A stretch of 64,000 bases of DNA, taken from positions 1 through 64,000 of the forward strand of contig JACKLV010000017.1 of assembly GCA_024235755.1 (NCBI GenBank), written 5' to 3'. This document shows, piece by piece, positions 45,097 to 53,136 of this stretch (within the stretch, counting starts at the first letter, position 1; every line of letters starts with the position of its first letter). The translations under genes were made by a program, and so were the position numbers. The stretch is from Burkholderiales bacterium. GTDB taxonomy: Bacteria > Pseudomonadota > Gammaproteobacteria > Burkholderiales > Nitrosomonadaceae. Under the pieces are notes generated by a model, which was given only the letters and a program-made list of their open reading frames with translations, had not been told where the DNA came from and made no database searches.

Positions 45097-45273
45097 CAGT
45101 CTCACTGTCTCCTGTATCGATCATAAACCCATATTGTAATCCGAATCGCATCACAAACCGACTCTGTATTGAGCGACGCCGCGTGATAACGGATACCGGC
45201 AAACGCAATTATTGATTAAAATACACAGCATCCAGAACTTTTCGATACCCTGATTTTTATCATCACACATACA

Positions 45274-45978
45274 ATGCCGAATAATTTTGCGCTTATTCCG
45301 GCGGCCGGTTACGGTGCGCGAATGGGCAATCAATTGCCCAAACAATACTTGACGCTGGCCGGCCAGCCGATGATTTATCACGCAATCCGCACATTCTGCG
45401 AATCGTCTCAAATCAAACGCGTATTCATCGTGCTTTCACCGCAGGACCCGGAGTGGAAAAAATATGACTGGAGCGCGTTCTCCGACAAGCTGAGCGTGTT
45501 CCACTGCGGCGGCGAAACGCGCGCCGAAAGCGTGCTCAACGGACTGAACGCCGCAGCCGGGCGCTTTGCCATTGAATCGTCCGACTGGATTCTGGTGCAT
45601 GATGCCGCGCGGCCGTTACTGACACAAAGCCAGCTTGGGCAACTGATTGACGAACTCGCCGATGATGCGGTCGGCGGCCTGCTTGCGGTACCCGTTGCCG
45701 ACACGCTCAAACGCAGCGGCCTTAACGCACGCGTGTTGCAGACCGAGCCACGGGAAAATCTCTGGCAGGCGCAAACGCCGCAAATGTTCCGCTATGAAAT
45801 GCTCTTGCAGGCGCTGAACAATGTAGCGGAATTGAGCATTACCGATGACGCCAGCGCCATTGAAGCCATGGGATACCATCCCAAACTCGTACACAACAAA
45901 TCCGACAATTTCAAAATCACCTACCCGCAGGATCTCGCACTCGCCGAGCTCATCATGCAACAAAGGAACCAACCATGA
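45274..45978 (+). CDS. ispD: 2-C-methyl-D-erythritol 4-phosphate cytidylyltransferase
   Basis: A 234-residue enzyme of the MEP isoprenoid pathway that joins CTP and MEP. The N-terminal nucleotide-binding motif PAAGYGARMGNQLPKQY, HDAARPLLT and TEPRENLWQAQTPQMF are all typical. Its end overlaps ispF by 4 nt. Confidence 0.96.
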   Translation: MPNNFALIPAAGYGARMGNQLPKQYLTLAGQPMIYHAIRTFCESSQIKRVFIVLSPQDPEWKKYDWSAFSDKLSVFHCGGETRAESVLNGLNAAAGRFAIESSDWILVHDAARPLLTQSQLGQLIDELADDAVGGLLAVPVADTLKRSGLNARVLQTEPRENLWQAQTPQMFRYEMLLQALNNVAELSITDDASAIEAMGYHPKLVHNKSDNFKITYPQDLALAELIMQQRNQP

Positions 45979-46460
45979 ATGGCATACGAATAGGACAAGG
46001 CTCCGATGTACACCAGCTTGTTGAAAACCGCAAACTGATCATCGGCGGCGTCACCATCCCCCACGAAAAAGGACTGCTGGGGCATTCCGACGCGGATGTA
46101 CTGCTGCACGCGATATGCGATGCTTTACTGGGCGCGGCCGCGCTGGGCGATATCGGCAGGCATTTTTCGGATACCGATGCCCGGTATAAAAATATCGACA
46201 GCCGCGAATTATTGCGCTCGGTACACCAGTTATTGCAGACGCACGGCTATGCAATCGTCAATATCGACGCCACGATCACCGCGCAGGCACCCAAGATGGC
46301 GCCTCATATACCGGCGATGATCGCCAATATCGCTGAGGATCTGGCAATCGCCGAAAAATGCGTGAACATCAAGGCCAAGACTGCGGAGCACCTCGGTCCG
46401 ATCGGACGCAAGGAAGGCATCACGGCGGACGCCGTGTGCCTGATTCAGCAGACCGCATGA
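45975..46460 (+). CDS. ispF: 2-C-methyl-D-erythritol 2,4-cyclodiphosphate synthase
   Basis: A 161-residue enzyme that makes the cyclic diphosphate in the MEP pathway. The zinc ligands are in GQGSDVHQL and GHSDADVLLHAICDALLGAA, and the C-terminal KAKTAEHLGPIGRKEGI is conserved. Coupled with ispD by an ATGA-type overlap. Confidence 0.97.
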   Translation: MNGIRIGQGSDVHQLVENRKLIIGGVTIPHEKGLLGHSDADVLLHAICDALLGAAALGDIGRHFSDTDARYKNIDSRELLRSVHQLLQTHGYAIVNIDATITAQAPKMAPHIPAMIANIAEDLAIAEKCVNIKAKTAEHLGPIGRKEGITADAVCLIQQTA

Positions 46461-46473
46461 CTGAACAGACAAT

Positions 46474-47043
46474 GTGGACATAAACAGCGGCGCCGCCAAA
46501 AAACCTAAGAATAACGATCAACCCGAATTTGCACGGTTATTTTTTGCGATTCAGCCTGCCGGGAAAGTCCGTACAGCACTGGGTGACATTGCGCAGAAAC
46601 AGGCTGCGCAATCCGGCGGACGCTGCATCAGACCTGAAAATATCCATCTCACGCTGTTATTCCTGGGACGCACAGCCACAGAAAAAATCCCGGCGCTCAT
46701 TGCAGCCGCCAGCGGTGTCTCGGCGGAGCCATTCGATCTGACCATCCAAAAAACAAGGTTCTGGAAGCGCAATCAGATTATTCTAGCGACGGCCGAAACG
46801 TACCCGCCGGAACTTTTCATGTTGGCAGACGCAGTCAAAACCGCGACTTGCACCGCCGGGTTTGAATCGGACGAGCGCGCATACAAACCGCATATCACAC
46901 TGGTCAGAAAAGCGGCGCGGCACACACCGGTTGATTTCGATGAGCCGCTTGTATGGCATGTCACGCATTGGTTGCTCATGCAATCGGAACAAGCCGAACG
47001 GGGAATCCGTTATAACACGCTGCATCGATGGCGGCTCGGCTGA
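46474..47043 (+). CDS. thpR: RNA 2',3'-cyclic phosphodiesterase (2H family)
   Basis: A 189-residue 2H phosphoesterase with the two catalytic motifs HLTLLFLG (about residue 50) and HITLVRKA (about 140), preceded by ARLFFAIQP. It opens 2',3'-cyclic phosphates of RNA. The start is a GTG at 46474, since the preceding ATG frame closes after eight codons. It is 13 nt downstream of ispF and probably in that operon. Confidence 0.9.
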   Translation: MDINSGAAKKPKNNDQPEFARLFFAIQPAGKVRTALGDIAQKQAAQSGGRCIRPENIHLTLLFLGRTATEKIPALIAAASGVSAEPFDLTIQKTRFWKRNQIILATAETYPPELFMLADAVKTATCTAGFESDERAYKPHITLVRKAARHTPVDFDEPLVWHVTHWLLMQSEQAERGIRYNTLHRWRLG

Positions 47044-47186
47044 CAGGCTGTTAAAATTAGCCAGATCGGCATTCGGCCGGTAACACAATCGGCGCTACCG
47101 CCGACCGTTAGCCGGAATTTACGCTGCCAAACCGATACGACAACAGATTATCCGATTCCAACTTATTTCTCAGCACAACATCAACA

Positions 47187-47858
47187 TTGAAAATACTGGC
47201 TTTTGACACCTCGACAGAATACTGTTCCGCGGCGCTTTCTGTGGATGGGCAAATCTTCCAGACAGAAACACTGGCTGGCCGCCGTCATTCCGAACTACTG
47301 CTGCCGATGGTCCAGGAACTGTTGACGGATGCCGGTCTCAAGCTGGCGAATCTCGACGGGCTCGCATTCGGCGCAGGGCCGGGCTCCTTTACAGGTCTCA
47401 GAATCGCCTGCGGCGTTGCGCAGGGACTGGCTTTTGCCACCGGTCTGCCGGTTATCGGCATCAGCACATTGGAAGCCATCGCCCAACAGGATGCGCATGA
47501 TAAAATCATCGTTGCGATGGATGCTCGCATGGGCGAGATTTATCACGCCGCCTTTATCAGGGAAGCAGGCCGCTGGCGAACTGTCAGCAAGCCGGTATTA
47601 TGCCAGCCGCAACTTGCGCCGGAATTATCCGGTTCGCACTGGATTGGCTGTGGCAGCGGATTCGATTGCTACGACAGTATCTTGTCGGAATGTTACGGCC
47701 AGCGGTTAGCGCAGATTCAATATGGACGCTATCCACATGCCCGCGAAATCGCAACCCTTGCATCCTTAAGGGACAACGGCGATTTCCATACCGATCCGGC
47801 ATTGGCCATGCCGGTCTATATCCGCAACAAGGTTGCCCTCAAGGAATCCGAACGATGA
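47187..47858 (+). CDS. tsaB: tRNA t6A biosynthesis protein TsaB
   Basis: A 223-residue ASKHA-fold protein beginning KILAFDTSTEYCSAAL, with GLAFGAGPGSFTGLRI in the middle. TsaB with TsaD and TsaE makes threonylcarbamoyladenosine at position 37 of tRNAs. The start is TTG 47187, which fits the family exactly. Its stop overlaps rimI (ATGA). Confidence 0.93.
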   Translation: MKILAFDTSTEYCSAALSVDGQIFQTETLAGRRHSELLLPMVQELLTDAGLKLANLDGLAFGAGPGSFTGLRIACGVAQGLAFATGLPVIGISTLEAIAQQDAHDKIIVAMDARMGEIYHAAFIREAGRWRTVSKPVLCQPQLAPELSGSHWIGCGSGFDCYDSILSECYGQRLAQIQYGRYPHAREIATLASLRDNGDFHTDPALAMPVYIRNKVALKESER

Positions 47859-48325
47859 ACGCAACAGCGCCCCAGCTGCCTCTCAATCCAGTGATCAGGG
47901 AAATGCGCGAATCCGATCTGCGCCATGTCATCCTGCTTGAGCGCGAAATTTTTCTGTTCCCATGGTCTCTGGAAAATTTTGCGGATTCTATCCGCGCGGG
48001 CTATCTTTGCAACGCGATGGAAGACAACAACACCCTGATTGGATACAGCATTCTGATGCTGGGACCGGACGAGGCGCATATTCTGACGCTTGGCATCGGC
48101 GCACAATGGCAAAAAAAAGGGCTGGGTGAAATGATGCTGAACCATCTGATACAGCAGTCGGCCGAGCATAACGCCCAATCGGTGCTTCTGGACGTGCGCG
48201 AATCCAATCACGGCGCAGCCAAACTCTACAAGCAACTCGGCTTCGAACAAATCGCCACGCGCAAGGGTTACTATCCGGCCATGTGCGGACGCGAGGACGC
48301 GCTGGTTATGCGCTTGATGCTATGA
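47855..48325 (+). CDS. rimI: Ribosomal protein alanine N-acetyltransferase
   Basis: A 156-residue GNAT acetyltransferase with the acetyl-CoA site IGAQWQKKGLGEMMLNHL and the C-terminal SNHGAAKLYKQLGFEQIATRKGYY. RimI acetylates the N-terminus of ribosomal protein S18. ATG 47855 overlaps the tsaB stop by 4 nt; an upstream open frame from 47600 is only the shadow of tsaB. Confidence 0.93.
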   Translation: MNATAPQLPLNPVIREMRESDLRHVILLEREIFLFPWSLENFADSIRAGYLCNAMEDNNTLIGYSILMLGPDEAHILTLGIGAQWQKKGLGEMMLNHLIQQSAEHNAQSVLLDVRESNHGAAKLYKQLGFEQIATRKGYYPAMCGREDALVMRLML

Positions 48326-48349
48326 ATTTTTAAAGGTGCCCTGGATACA

Positions 48350-49072
48350 ATGAATACACGGCGCAAAGTCATTCTCCGCGAACTGGGACTGACGCCGCTA
48401 TGGCGTTTGAGAAAAACCACCGCAACAGTTGATTCATCATTGGAAACAACCGATGCCGAGGTAACCCAAACAGATGCACTTAAACAACCCGGCGAACAAA
48501 ATCCCGAAATCGGGCAAATGGACTGGGCGCAACTGGCGTCAACGGTAGCCAGTTGCACAGCCTGCCCGTTACGGCAAACCTGTACGCAAACGGTTTTTGG
48601 CGTTGGCGATCAAAACGCGGACTGGCTCTATATCGGCGAAGGCCCCGGCGCACGGGAAGATGCTCTGGGTGAACCGTTTGTCGGCCAGGCTGGAAAACTG
48701 CTCGACAACATGCTGGCCGCTATCCAGCTCAAACGCGGGCAAAATGTGTATATCACCAACATCGTCAAATGCCGTCCGCCCAATAACAGAAATCCCAGCG
48801 AAGACGAAGCAAAGCAATGCGCCCCCTATCTCGCAAGACAAATTGAATTAATCAAACCCAAGCTGATCGTCGCGCTGGGTAAAGTCGCCGCGCAGAATCT
48901 TTTGAACAGCAACGACAGCATCGCCAATCTGCGCGGCAAAATTCATGATTTTAAGGGTATTCCATTGATCGTTACGTATCATCCGGCGTATTTACTACGC
49001 GCACTGCCTGAAAAAGCCAAGGCCTGGAAAGATTTGTGTATGGCGAGGGCGTTTATGGAATCGCAATCCTGA
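48350..49072 (+). CDS. Family 4 uracil-DNA glycosylase
   Basis: A 240-residue iron-sulfur UDG that removes uracil from DNA. CTACPLRQTC carries two cluster cysteines and the others lie in KCRPPNNRNP and ARQI-near regions; the active-site motif GEGPGAREDALGEPFVG and the C-terminal TYHPAYLLR are clear. The first 60 residues are a variable, acidic linker seen in many longer family members. Last gene of the tsaB-rimI-udg unit. Confidence 0.93.
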   Translation: MNTRRKVILRELGLTPLWRLRKTTATVDSSLETTDAEVTQTDALKQPGEQNPEIGQMDWAQLASTVASCTACPLRQTCTQTVFGVGDQNADWLYIGEGPGAREDALGEPFVGQAGKLLDNMLAAIQLKRGQNVYITNIVKCRPPNNRNPSEDEAKQCAPYLARQIELIKPKLIVALGKVAAQNLLNSNDSIANLRGKIHDFKGIPLIVTYHPAYLLRALPEKAKAWKDLCMARAFMESQS

Positions 49073-49165
49073 GCAATAGTCTGATATCTCAAAAAAATTG
49101 CCGTGCGGTTTTCCGGCTCTGCTGCAGGGTGTCCGAGAGAATCCAAAGGATGTATTACTTGCTTT

Positions 49166-49231
49166 TTGTAACGTGGAAGTGAGCGGCATATGCGGCTTTT
49201 CGCGCAGGTCCGCTCGATTGCAGGGTTAGGT
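49166..49231 (-). repeat. attC-like recombination site B
   Basis: Read on the minus strand, the site opens with ACCTAAC (a perfect RYYYAAC core) that overlaps the stop codon of the gene before it, and closes with GTTACAA. Inner arms GAGCGG (49181-49186) and CCGCTC (49210-49215) can pair, as the L boxes of attC sites do. The distal core GTTACAA differs from GTTRRRY at two positions. On the plus strand the end GTTAGGT is a perfect core, so the direction should be checked by structure search. Confidence 0.6.
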
Positions 49232-49861
49232 GTCAGTTTGCGCACAGAAGAACTCGAAATATTTCGCAAGTGTTGAAAACGCGGATGCAGCCAATCGATG
49301 AACATCCACCGTACCCGCAGCCTTGATTTTCTCCTTCGCTTCTTCTGAGCGAGCCTGAAGAATGTAGTACCGCTCGATCTTGAGCAGTTCCATTTCGCGC
49401 CCCGTCGGCTTTCCAGTCAATGGATCTATTTCGTGCGTCGTAATGCCCTCCGGTGGTGCGTCAAGGAGTTGGTCACTGAGCACCCATGTACCTTCGAAAA
49501 CGAATGTGCGGCCGGGCTCAACATTGAAGCCGGGTGGAAGATTTGTGGGAATGGGAAAATGGCGACGTTCGTGAACAGAAAGAAAAATCTGGTCCCGGTG
49601 TTGATCTTCATTCCGCAGGTACTTCATCAACTCCGTGACCGGCGTCCAGCCGGTGAACGACGATGCAGCCCACTTGCCTTTCTCCAGGCGGCTCGCATCC
49701 CTTCGCATGGCGGAAGTTAGTTTCTGCGATAGCTCGATAAATCTGGAGAACGCACGACGAACATCTTTGGGCGAAGTCCTGGCGTCGTTCAACGCATCGA
49801 AAGCGTCCTTTAGATCGGCGAACACAAGCGCAGCTTCAGTTGAGTGGGACATTGCTGACAC
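49226..49861 (-). CDS. Unknown protein, likely integron cassette gene
   Basis: A soluble, mostly helical protein of 208-211 residues (GTG 49861 or, three codons later, ATG 49852). I recognise no family; visible landmarks are KWAASSFTGWTPVTEL, LRNEDQHRDQIFLSVHER and a C-terminal helical tail. It starts about ten bases after an attC-like core (GTTAGGT) and its stop codon overlaps the core of the next one, the compact arrangement of an integron gene cassette. It opposes udg. Confidence 0.75.
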   Translation of the reverse strand: MSAMSHSTEAALVFADLKDAFDALNDARTSPKDVRRAFSRFIELSQKLTSAMRRDASRLEKGKWAASSFTGWTPVTELMKYLRNEDQHRDQIFLSVHERRHFPIPTNLPPGFNVEPGRTFVFEGTWVLSDQLLDAPPEGITTHEIDPLTGKPTGREMELLKIERYYILQARSEEAKEKIKAAGTVDVHRLAASAFSTLAKYFEFFCAQTDT

Positions 49862-49928
49862 CTAACGCCCAAAACACCGGAAACCCGAAGCGCAGCGTAG
49901 GGGTTTCCGGTGCTTTTGATTGTTATGC
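49860..49928 (-). repeat. attC-like recombination site A
   Basis: On the minus strand the site runs from GCATAAC (49928-49922, overlapping the stop of the upstream cassette gene) to GTTAGGT (49866-49860, a perfect GTTRRRY core). Between them a 12-bp perfect inverted repeat CACCGGAAACCC / GGGTTTCCGGTG (49875-49886, 49901-49912) would form a strong hairpin. Size (69 nt), symmetry and position between two unrelated short genes match attC sites of integron cassettes. Confidence 0.75.
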
Positions 49929-50620
49929 TATTTCCCTGAATCTTTGCTACCAGACTCGTTAATTTGTTGCCCACCTTTTTCAATTTCAGGTATGGCATGG
50001 TCCAAAACAAAAGTTACTTCTGGTGGTGGTACATCTCTATTTGGCTCACTGGATGGCTCCGGCTGGCTTTGCGACTCTTGGTTGTTATCTCCACTCATTG
50101 GTTTTTCCCTCTCTATGGTTGCGGTTAACGAAACGATAAGAATAACCGATACGGTTAATGACCACATTGCAAAGGCAATATCTTTATAGCTCTTTATCAG
50201 AAGCTCCGATTTTTCTGCATTACCTTTCCGAGCATACTTTAGCGCCTCAGAGCATGTCTTAGTCAATGCAAACTGAATAGTTGGTAGGCTCTCTGGCTCA
50301 TACCTTTCAATGAATTTGTCATCTAAAGGGAGCCTCGGCATCTCTCGGAAGCGTAAAGCTCTGTACAGAAAGCTCCAAGACGATGCAAAAGCCAAATAAG
50401 TTACCGATACTACTATGCATGTTATCCATTGGAGCAGGTTTTCCGCAGGGAAAAATGCAGCAGAGTAGAATCGCAGAATTATCGTGTATGCGACTATACC
50501 AACAGATAGTAGACTTAAATATTTAGCTGATTTGTCCTCAATATTTCTAAAGCGTTGAAGCTCATCATCAAAAGCAGCGCGAGCATAACTATAAAGGAAT
50601 TCGTGCTTTTCACTTTTCAT
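49928..50620 (-). CDS. Membrane-anchored unknown protein, likely integron cassette gene
   Basis: A 230-residue protein with an N-terminal soluble helix (FLYSYARAAFDDELQRFRNI), two adjacent hydrophobic helices (about 34-55 and 64-85), a 70-residue cytosolic insert, a third helix (DIAFAMWSLTVSVILIVSLTA, about 146-168) and a long, acidic, Pro/Ser/Gln-rich tail. The two helices after DKSAKYLSLLSVGIVAYTI recall small membrane effectors linked to bacterial defence (SLATT or Pycsar-like), but this is a resemblance by eye only. Its stop overlaps an attC-like site and a GTTATGC core stands about 31 bp before its start. Confidence 0.75.
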   Translation of the reverse strand: MKSEKHEFLYSYARAAFDDELQRFRNIEDKSAKYLSLLSVGIVAYTIILRFYSAAFFPAENLLQWITCIVVSVTYLAFASSWSFLYRALRFREMPRLPLDDKFIERYEPESLPTIQFALTKTCSEALKYARKGNAEKSELLIKSYKDIAFAMWSLTVSVILIVSLTATIEREKPMSGDNNQESQSQPEPSSEPNRDVPPPEVTFVLDHAIPEIEKGGQQINESGSKDSGK

Positions 50621-50650
50621 TAATGAACCTTTAATTTAGCCATGTGCACC

Positions 50651-50657
50651 GCATAAC
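50651..50657 (-). repeat. Possible degenerate attC core before the cassette gene
   Basis: GTTATGC on the minus strand (plus GCATAAC) repeats, in inverse, the boundary seen at 49922-49928 and could be the upstream junction of the cassette. No clear paired arm is seen, so the site would be degenerate. Confidence 0.35.
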
Positions 50658-50662
50658 TAGAA

Positions 50663-50725
50663 TTAGACGTCCGAAATGACGCAATATATTACGTCAACAA
50701 TGAAACCTAATACATCAAGCTGCAT
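50663..50725 (-). CDS. Possible 20-residue hydrophobic microprotein
   Basis: A 20-codon frame, MQLDVLGFIVDVIYCVISDV, follows an ideal ribosome binding site (AAGGAG, 5 nt before the ATG). It lies between the frameshifted MFS gene and the cassette gene, and might be a short toxin-like or leader peptide. An inverted repeat ATGAAACCTAA / TTAGGTTTCAT brackets it (about 50700-50771). Length makes chance likely; only the ribosome binding site speaks for it. The rest of 50621-50873 holds nothing else. Confidence 0.3.
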   Translation of the reverse strand: MQLDVLGFIVDVIYCVISDV

Positions 50726-50873
50726 GCTATCTCCTTAATTATTTGGATAATACGCTGATTTAGGTTTCATCATAACAAACTTTGTTATATCCACAAACGA
50801 ATCTGACAAACAAGCCGTATGCAACACTGTTTTATTCACGCCAGAAAGGAAAAACAATGCGCTATCAATGGCC

Positions 50874-52018
50874 TTAAAGCAATATCCTATTCATTCTCCA
50901 AACCACCAGCATCATCCCCAGCAAAGCTGAAGCCGCGCTGATTGTAAACGTGATTTCAGCACCCAGGCCGTCCCAGGTGTAACCGCTTAACACAGCGCCC
51001 AAAGTACCTCCTAGACCATACGCAACACTGGTATAAATCGTCTGCCCTTTTGCCTGATGCCGCCCGTGAAAGAAATGATGCACCACCATGATGGCCGCTA
51101 CATGGTGTGCGCCATACGTTACCGCATGCAGCACCTGTGCAAATAAAATCAGCGCCACCCATTCAACGCCCCAGCCGATCAACAGAAAACGCAATATTGC
51201 ACACGCAAAGGTGAAAACCAGGATTAGTTTCAGACTAAAATGCCGCATCAACCAGGGCATGAGAAAAAAAACGCCGATTTCGCAAATCACCCCGATTGCC
51301 CAGAGCCAACCGACAAACCCTTTGTCATAACCGTGCTCTACCAGATAAATCGAGTAAAACGTGTAATACACGCCATGCGCAAAAACCATCAATAAACTGG
51401 ATACCAGAAACGCCAGCACTTCCGGGCGCTGACAAACCTGCCGGATTGAATCCTGATCCACGCTGCCGCCGATGACCTCGGTTTCCGGGATGCTGCGTGA
51501 AAAAACCAGTATTCCCAGTTTTAATGCCAGCACCACCCAAAGCAACCAGATAATTTCAGCGGCATCCAGCAGATAGCCCATGCCCACCACCGCCAGAATA
51601 AACCCCACCGAACCCCAGGAGCGAATCTGACCGTAGCGATCGGTTTTATCCCCAAATGCGACAATGTCACCGCTTCGATCAACGGCAATGCCGCGCTCCA
51701 GCAAAAGCTCATCAGCAGCATCGCCAGAAAAATCCAGGTAAAAGACTGGCCGAAAAAAAATCCGATGAAACAGACAAAACCACCCAGCGCGGCAAGCTGC
51801 ACCACCATCACGCGCCGGCCGGTATGATCCGCCAGCCAGCCCCATGCAGTAGGCGCAAAAATTCGCGTCACCAGTAACAGCGACATTAAAATACCGATTT
51901 GCAGCGCACTAAAGGAAAGCGATTGAAGATACAAACTCCAGTACGGCACGAACGCACCAATCACCGCAAAATGAAAAAAATAAAAGCCTGACAGGCGCCA
52001 GTACGGTAAGGAATGCAT
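50874..52018 (-). pseudogene. MFS transporter (HcaT-like) with a one-base frameshift
   Basis: Two overlapping frames make one transporter of about 380 residues. The N-terminal frame from ATG 52018 reads MHSLPYWRLSGFYFFHFAVI through LPLIEAVTLSHLG; the other continues with DKTDRYGQIRSWGSVGFIL to the stop at 50874. The break is at the CCCC run 51650-51653 (GGGG on the coding strand); a fifth G restores one frame. The complete product would be a 12-helix MFS protein of the 3-phenylpropionate/nucleoside-porter group. It is either a young pseudogene or a homopolymer error. Confidence 0.88.
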
Positions 52019-52102
52019 CAGACTCTGTTAATTCGAGGGGTTCTGGATTGAAAAAAGCGGAATCGAAAAGAAAACGAATGTCCGGTCAGAAAGCAATCAT
52101 TA

Positions 52103-52132
52103 TAAAAAGAGCCAGATTCGATTCATGGCTCT
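52103..52132 (-). terminator. Intrinsic terminator after the urate-oxidase-N-like gene
   Basis: On the minus strand AGAGCCA and TGGCTCT (52126-52132, 52108-52114) form a 7-bp stem with an 11-nt loop, followed by TTTTTATA. It lies 66 bp after the stop of the gene at 52198. Confidence 0.7.
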
Positions 52133-52197
52133 GTTGATTCAGTCTTTCCGCAGCAAAATGGGAACACATTTAAACATTTGTTCCCCGATCACGCATA

Positions 52198-52797
52198 TCA
52201 AAAGAACACCAAACCATGTCCATACCCAACCATGCACAATAACATTGGAACCGATAACGCGGTGTTGGTACGCGATGCCAATAGCGCTGTTTTTTTCGCA
52301 CTGGCAATGACTTCTGCGCTATGCGTTTTGCCATCCAAACCAAGAATTTTCTTCTGGTTCGGCCAGATCAACACCCAGACGTTAAACAGCATGATAGTAC
52401 CTAACCACGAGCCCAAACCAATCACCGCCATGCCATTTGTCAGCGTGAATGCGTTAATAATGCCGTCAACACCGCCACCGATTTGGGCCAATGCGCTCAT
52501 CCCGGTCAACCAGGTGACTGCCGCCGCCATACGGAACCATAACAGCGCTCTGGGTGCAATGTATTTATTGATTGCAGCAGGTTGCGGGCCGTCAGGGTTC
52601 GCCAATGCAGCGCTGACACCGGGAACCTGAACGAAATTAAAGTAATACAGCAGACCAATCCAGCAAACACCCGCCAGAACATGCAGCCAGACCGTTACAT
52701 TTAATCCGCCCAGACCGTTTCCTAATCCGAAAGCAATAGCAATTGCTAGAATAAAACCGATGGCAATCGTGCCCTTGATTGAGTGTAGCGGATTCAT
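52198..52797 (-). CDS. Membrane protein like the N-terminal domain of urate hydroxylase PuuD
   Basis: A 199-residue protein with five to six hydrophobic segments. VTVWLHVLAGVCWIGLLYYFNFVQVP and LLWFRMAAAVTWLTG, together with the late LMLFNVWVLIWPNQKKI-like segment, recall the membrane domain of PuuD-type urate hydroxylases. The cytochrome c part of those proteins is missing. His residues in the first helices could hold a haem. The function is uncertain; such stand-alone membrane domains are common in Proteobacteria. ATG 52797, terminator downstream. Confidence 0.65.
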   Translation of the reverse strand: MNPLHSIKGTIAIGFILAIAIAFGLGNGLGGLNVTVWLHVLAGVCWIGLLYYFNFVQVPGVSAALANPDGPQPAAINKYIAPRALLWFRMAAAVTWLTGMSALAQIGGGVDGIINAFTLTNGMAVIGLGSWLGTIMLFNVWVLIWPNQKKILGLDGKTHSAEVIASAKKTALLASRTNTALSVPMLLCMVGYGHGLVFF

Positions 52798-53136
52798 CGT
52801 TATTCCTTGAACGCGTTATTTGGAAATGCTAAAGATAGGGGAATTGCGCATCTAGCACAATACCCAGTTGTGGGTAGAGCTCAATCAACAGGATCGGGTT
52901 TATTTTGAAGATATTGCGCACTATTCAATGAATTCACTTTCTTTTTCTAGGTTTCTTGAGCGAACTCTTCACACTTGAACCCCTCACAAACTTTATATAA
53001 GCTTAGCAGTTAACATTGCCTGATTGTAACGGTATCATTGAGTATAAAATAACAGTCCGTCATGAATGTTGTTTTGCAAGACTTGGTATCGTCATGTTGC
53101 TTGACCCCACCATGCTTTGCTTAGGGAAATGAGATA
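52798..53136. other. Intergenic region, no gene seen
   Basis: About 339 bp between divergent genes. Only a few short frames without ribosome binding sites. Promoters for both neighbours must lie here but none is clear enough to mark. Confidence 0.35.

Noticed and set aside
47600..47854. N-terminal extension of rimI into tsaB
   Set aside because: It is only an open alternative frame of tsaB; the ATGA overlap gives the normal RimI start.
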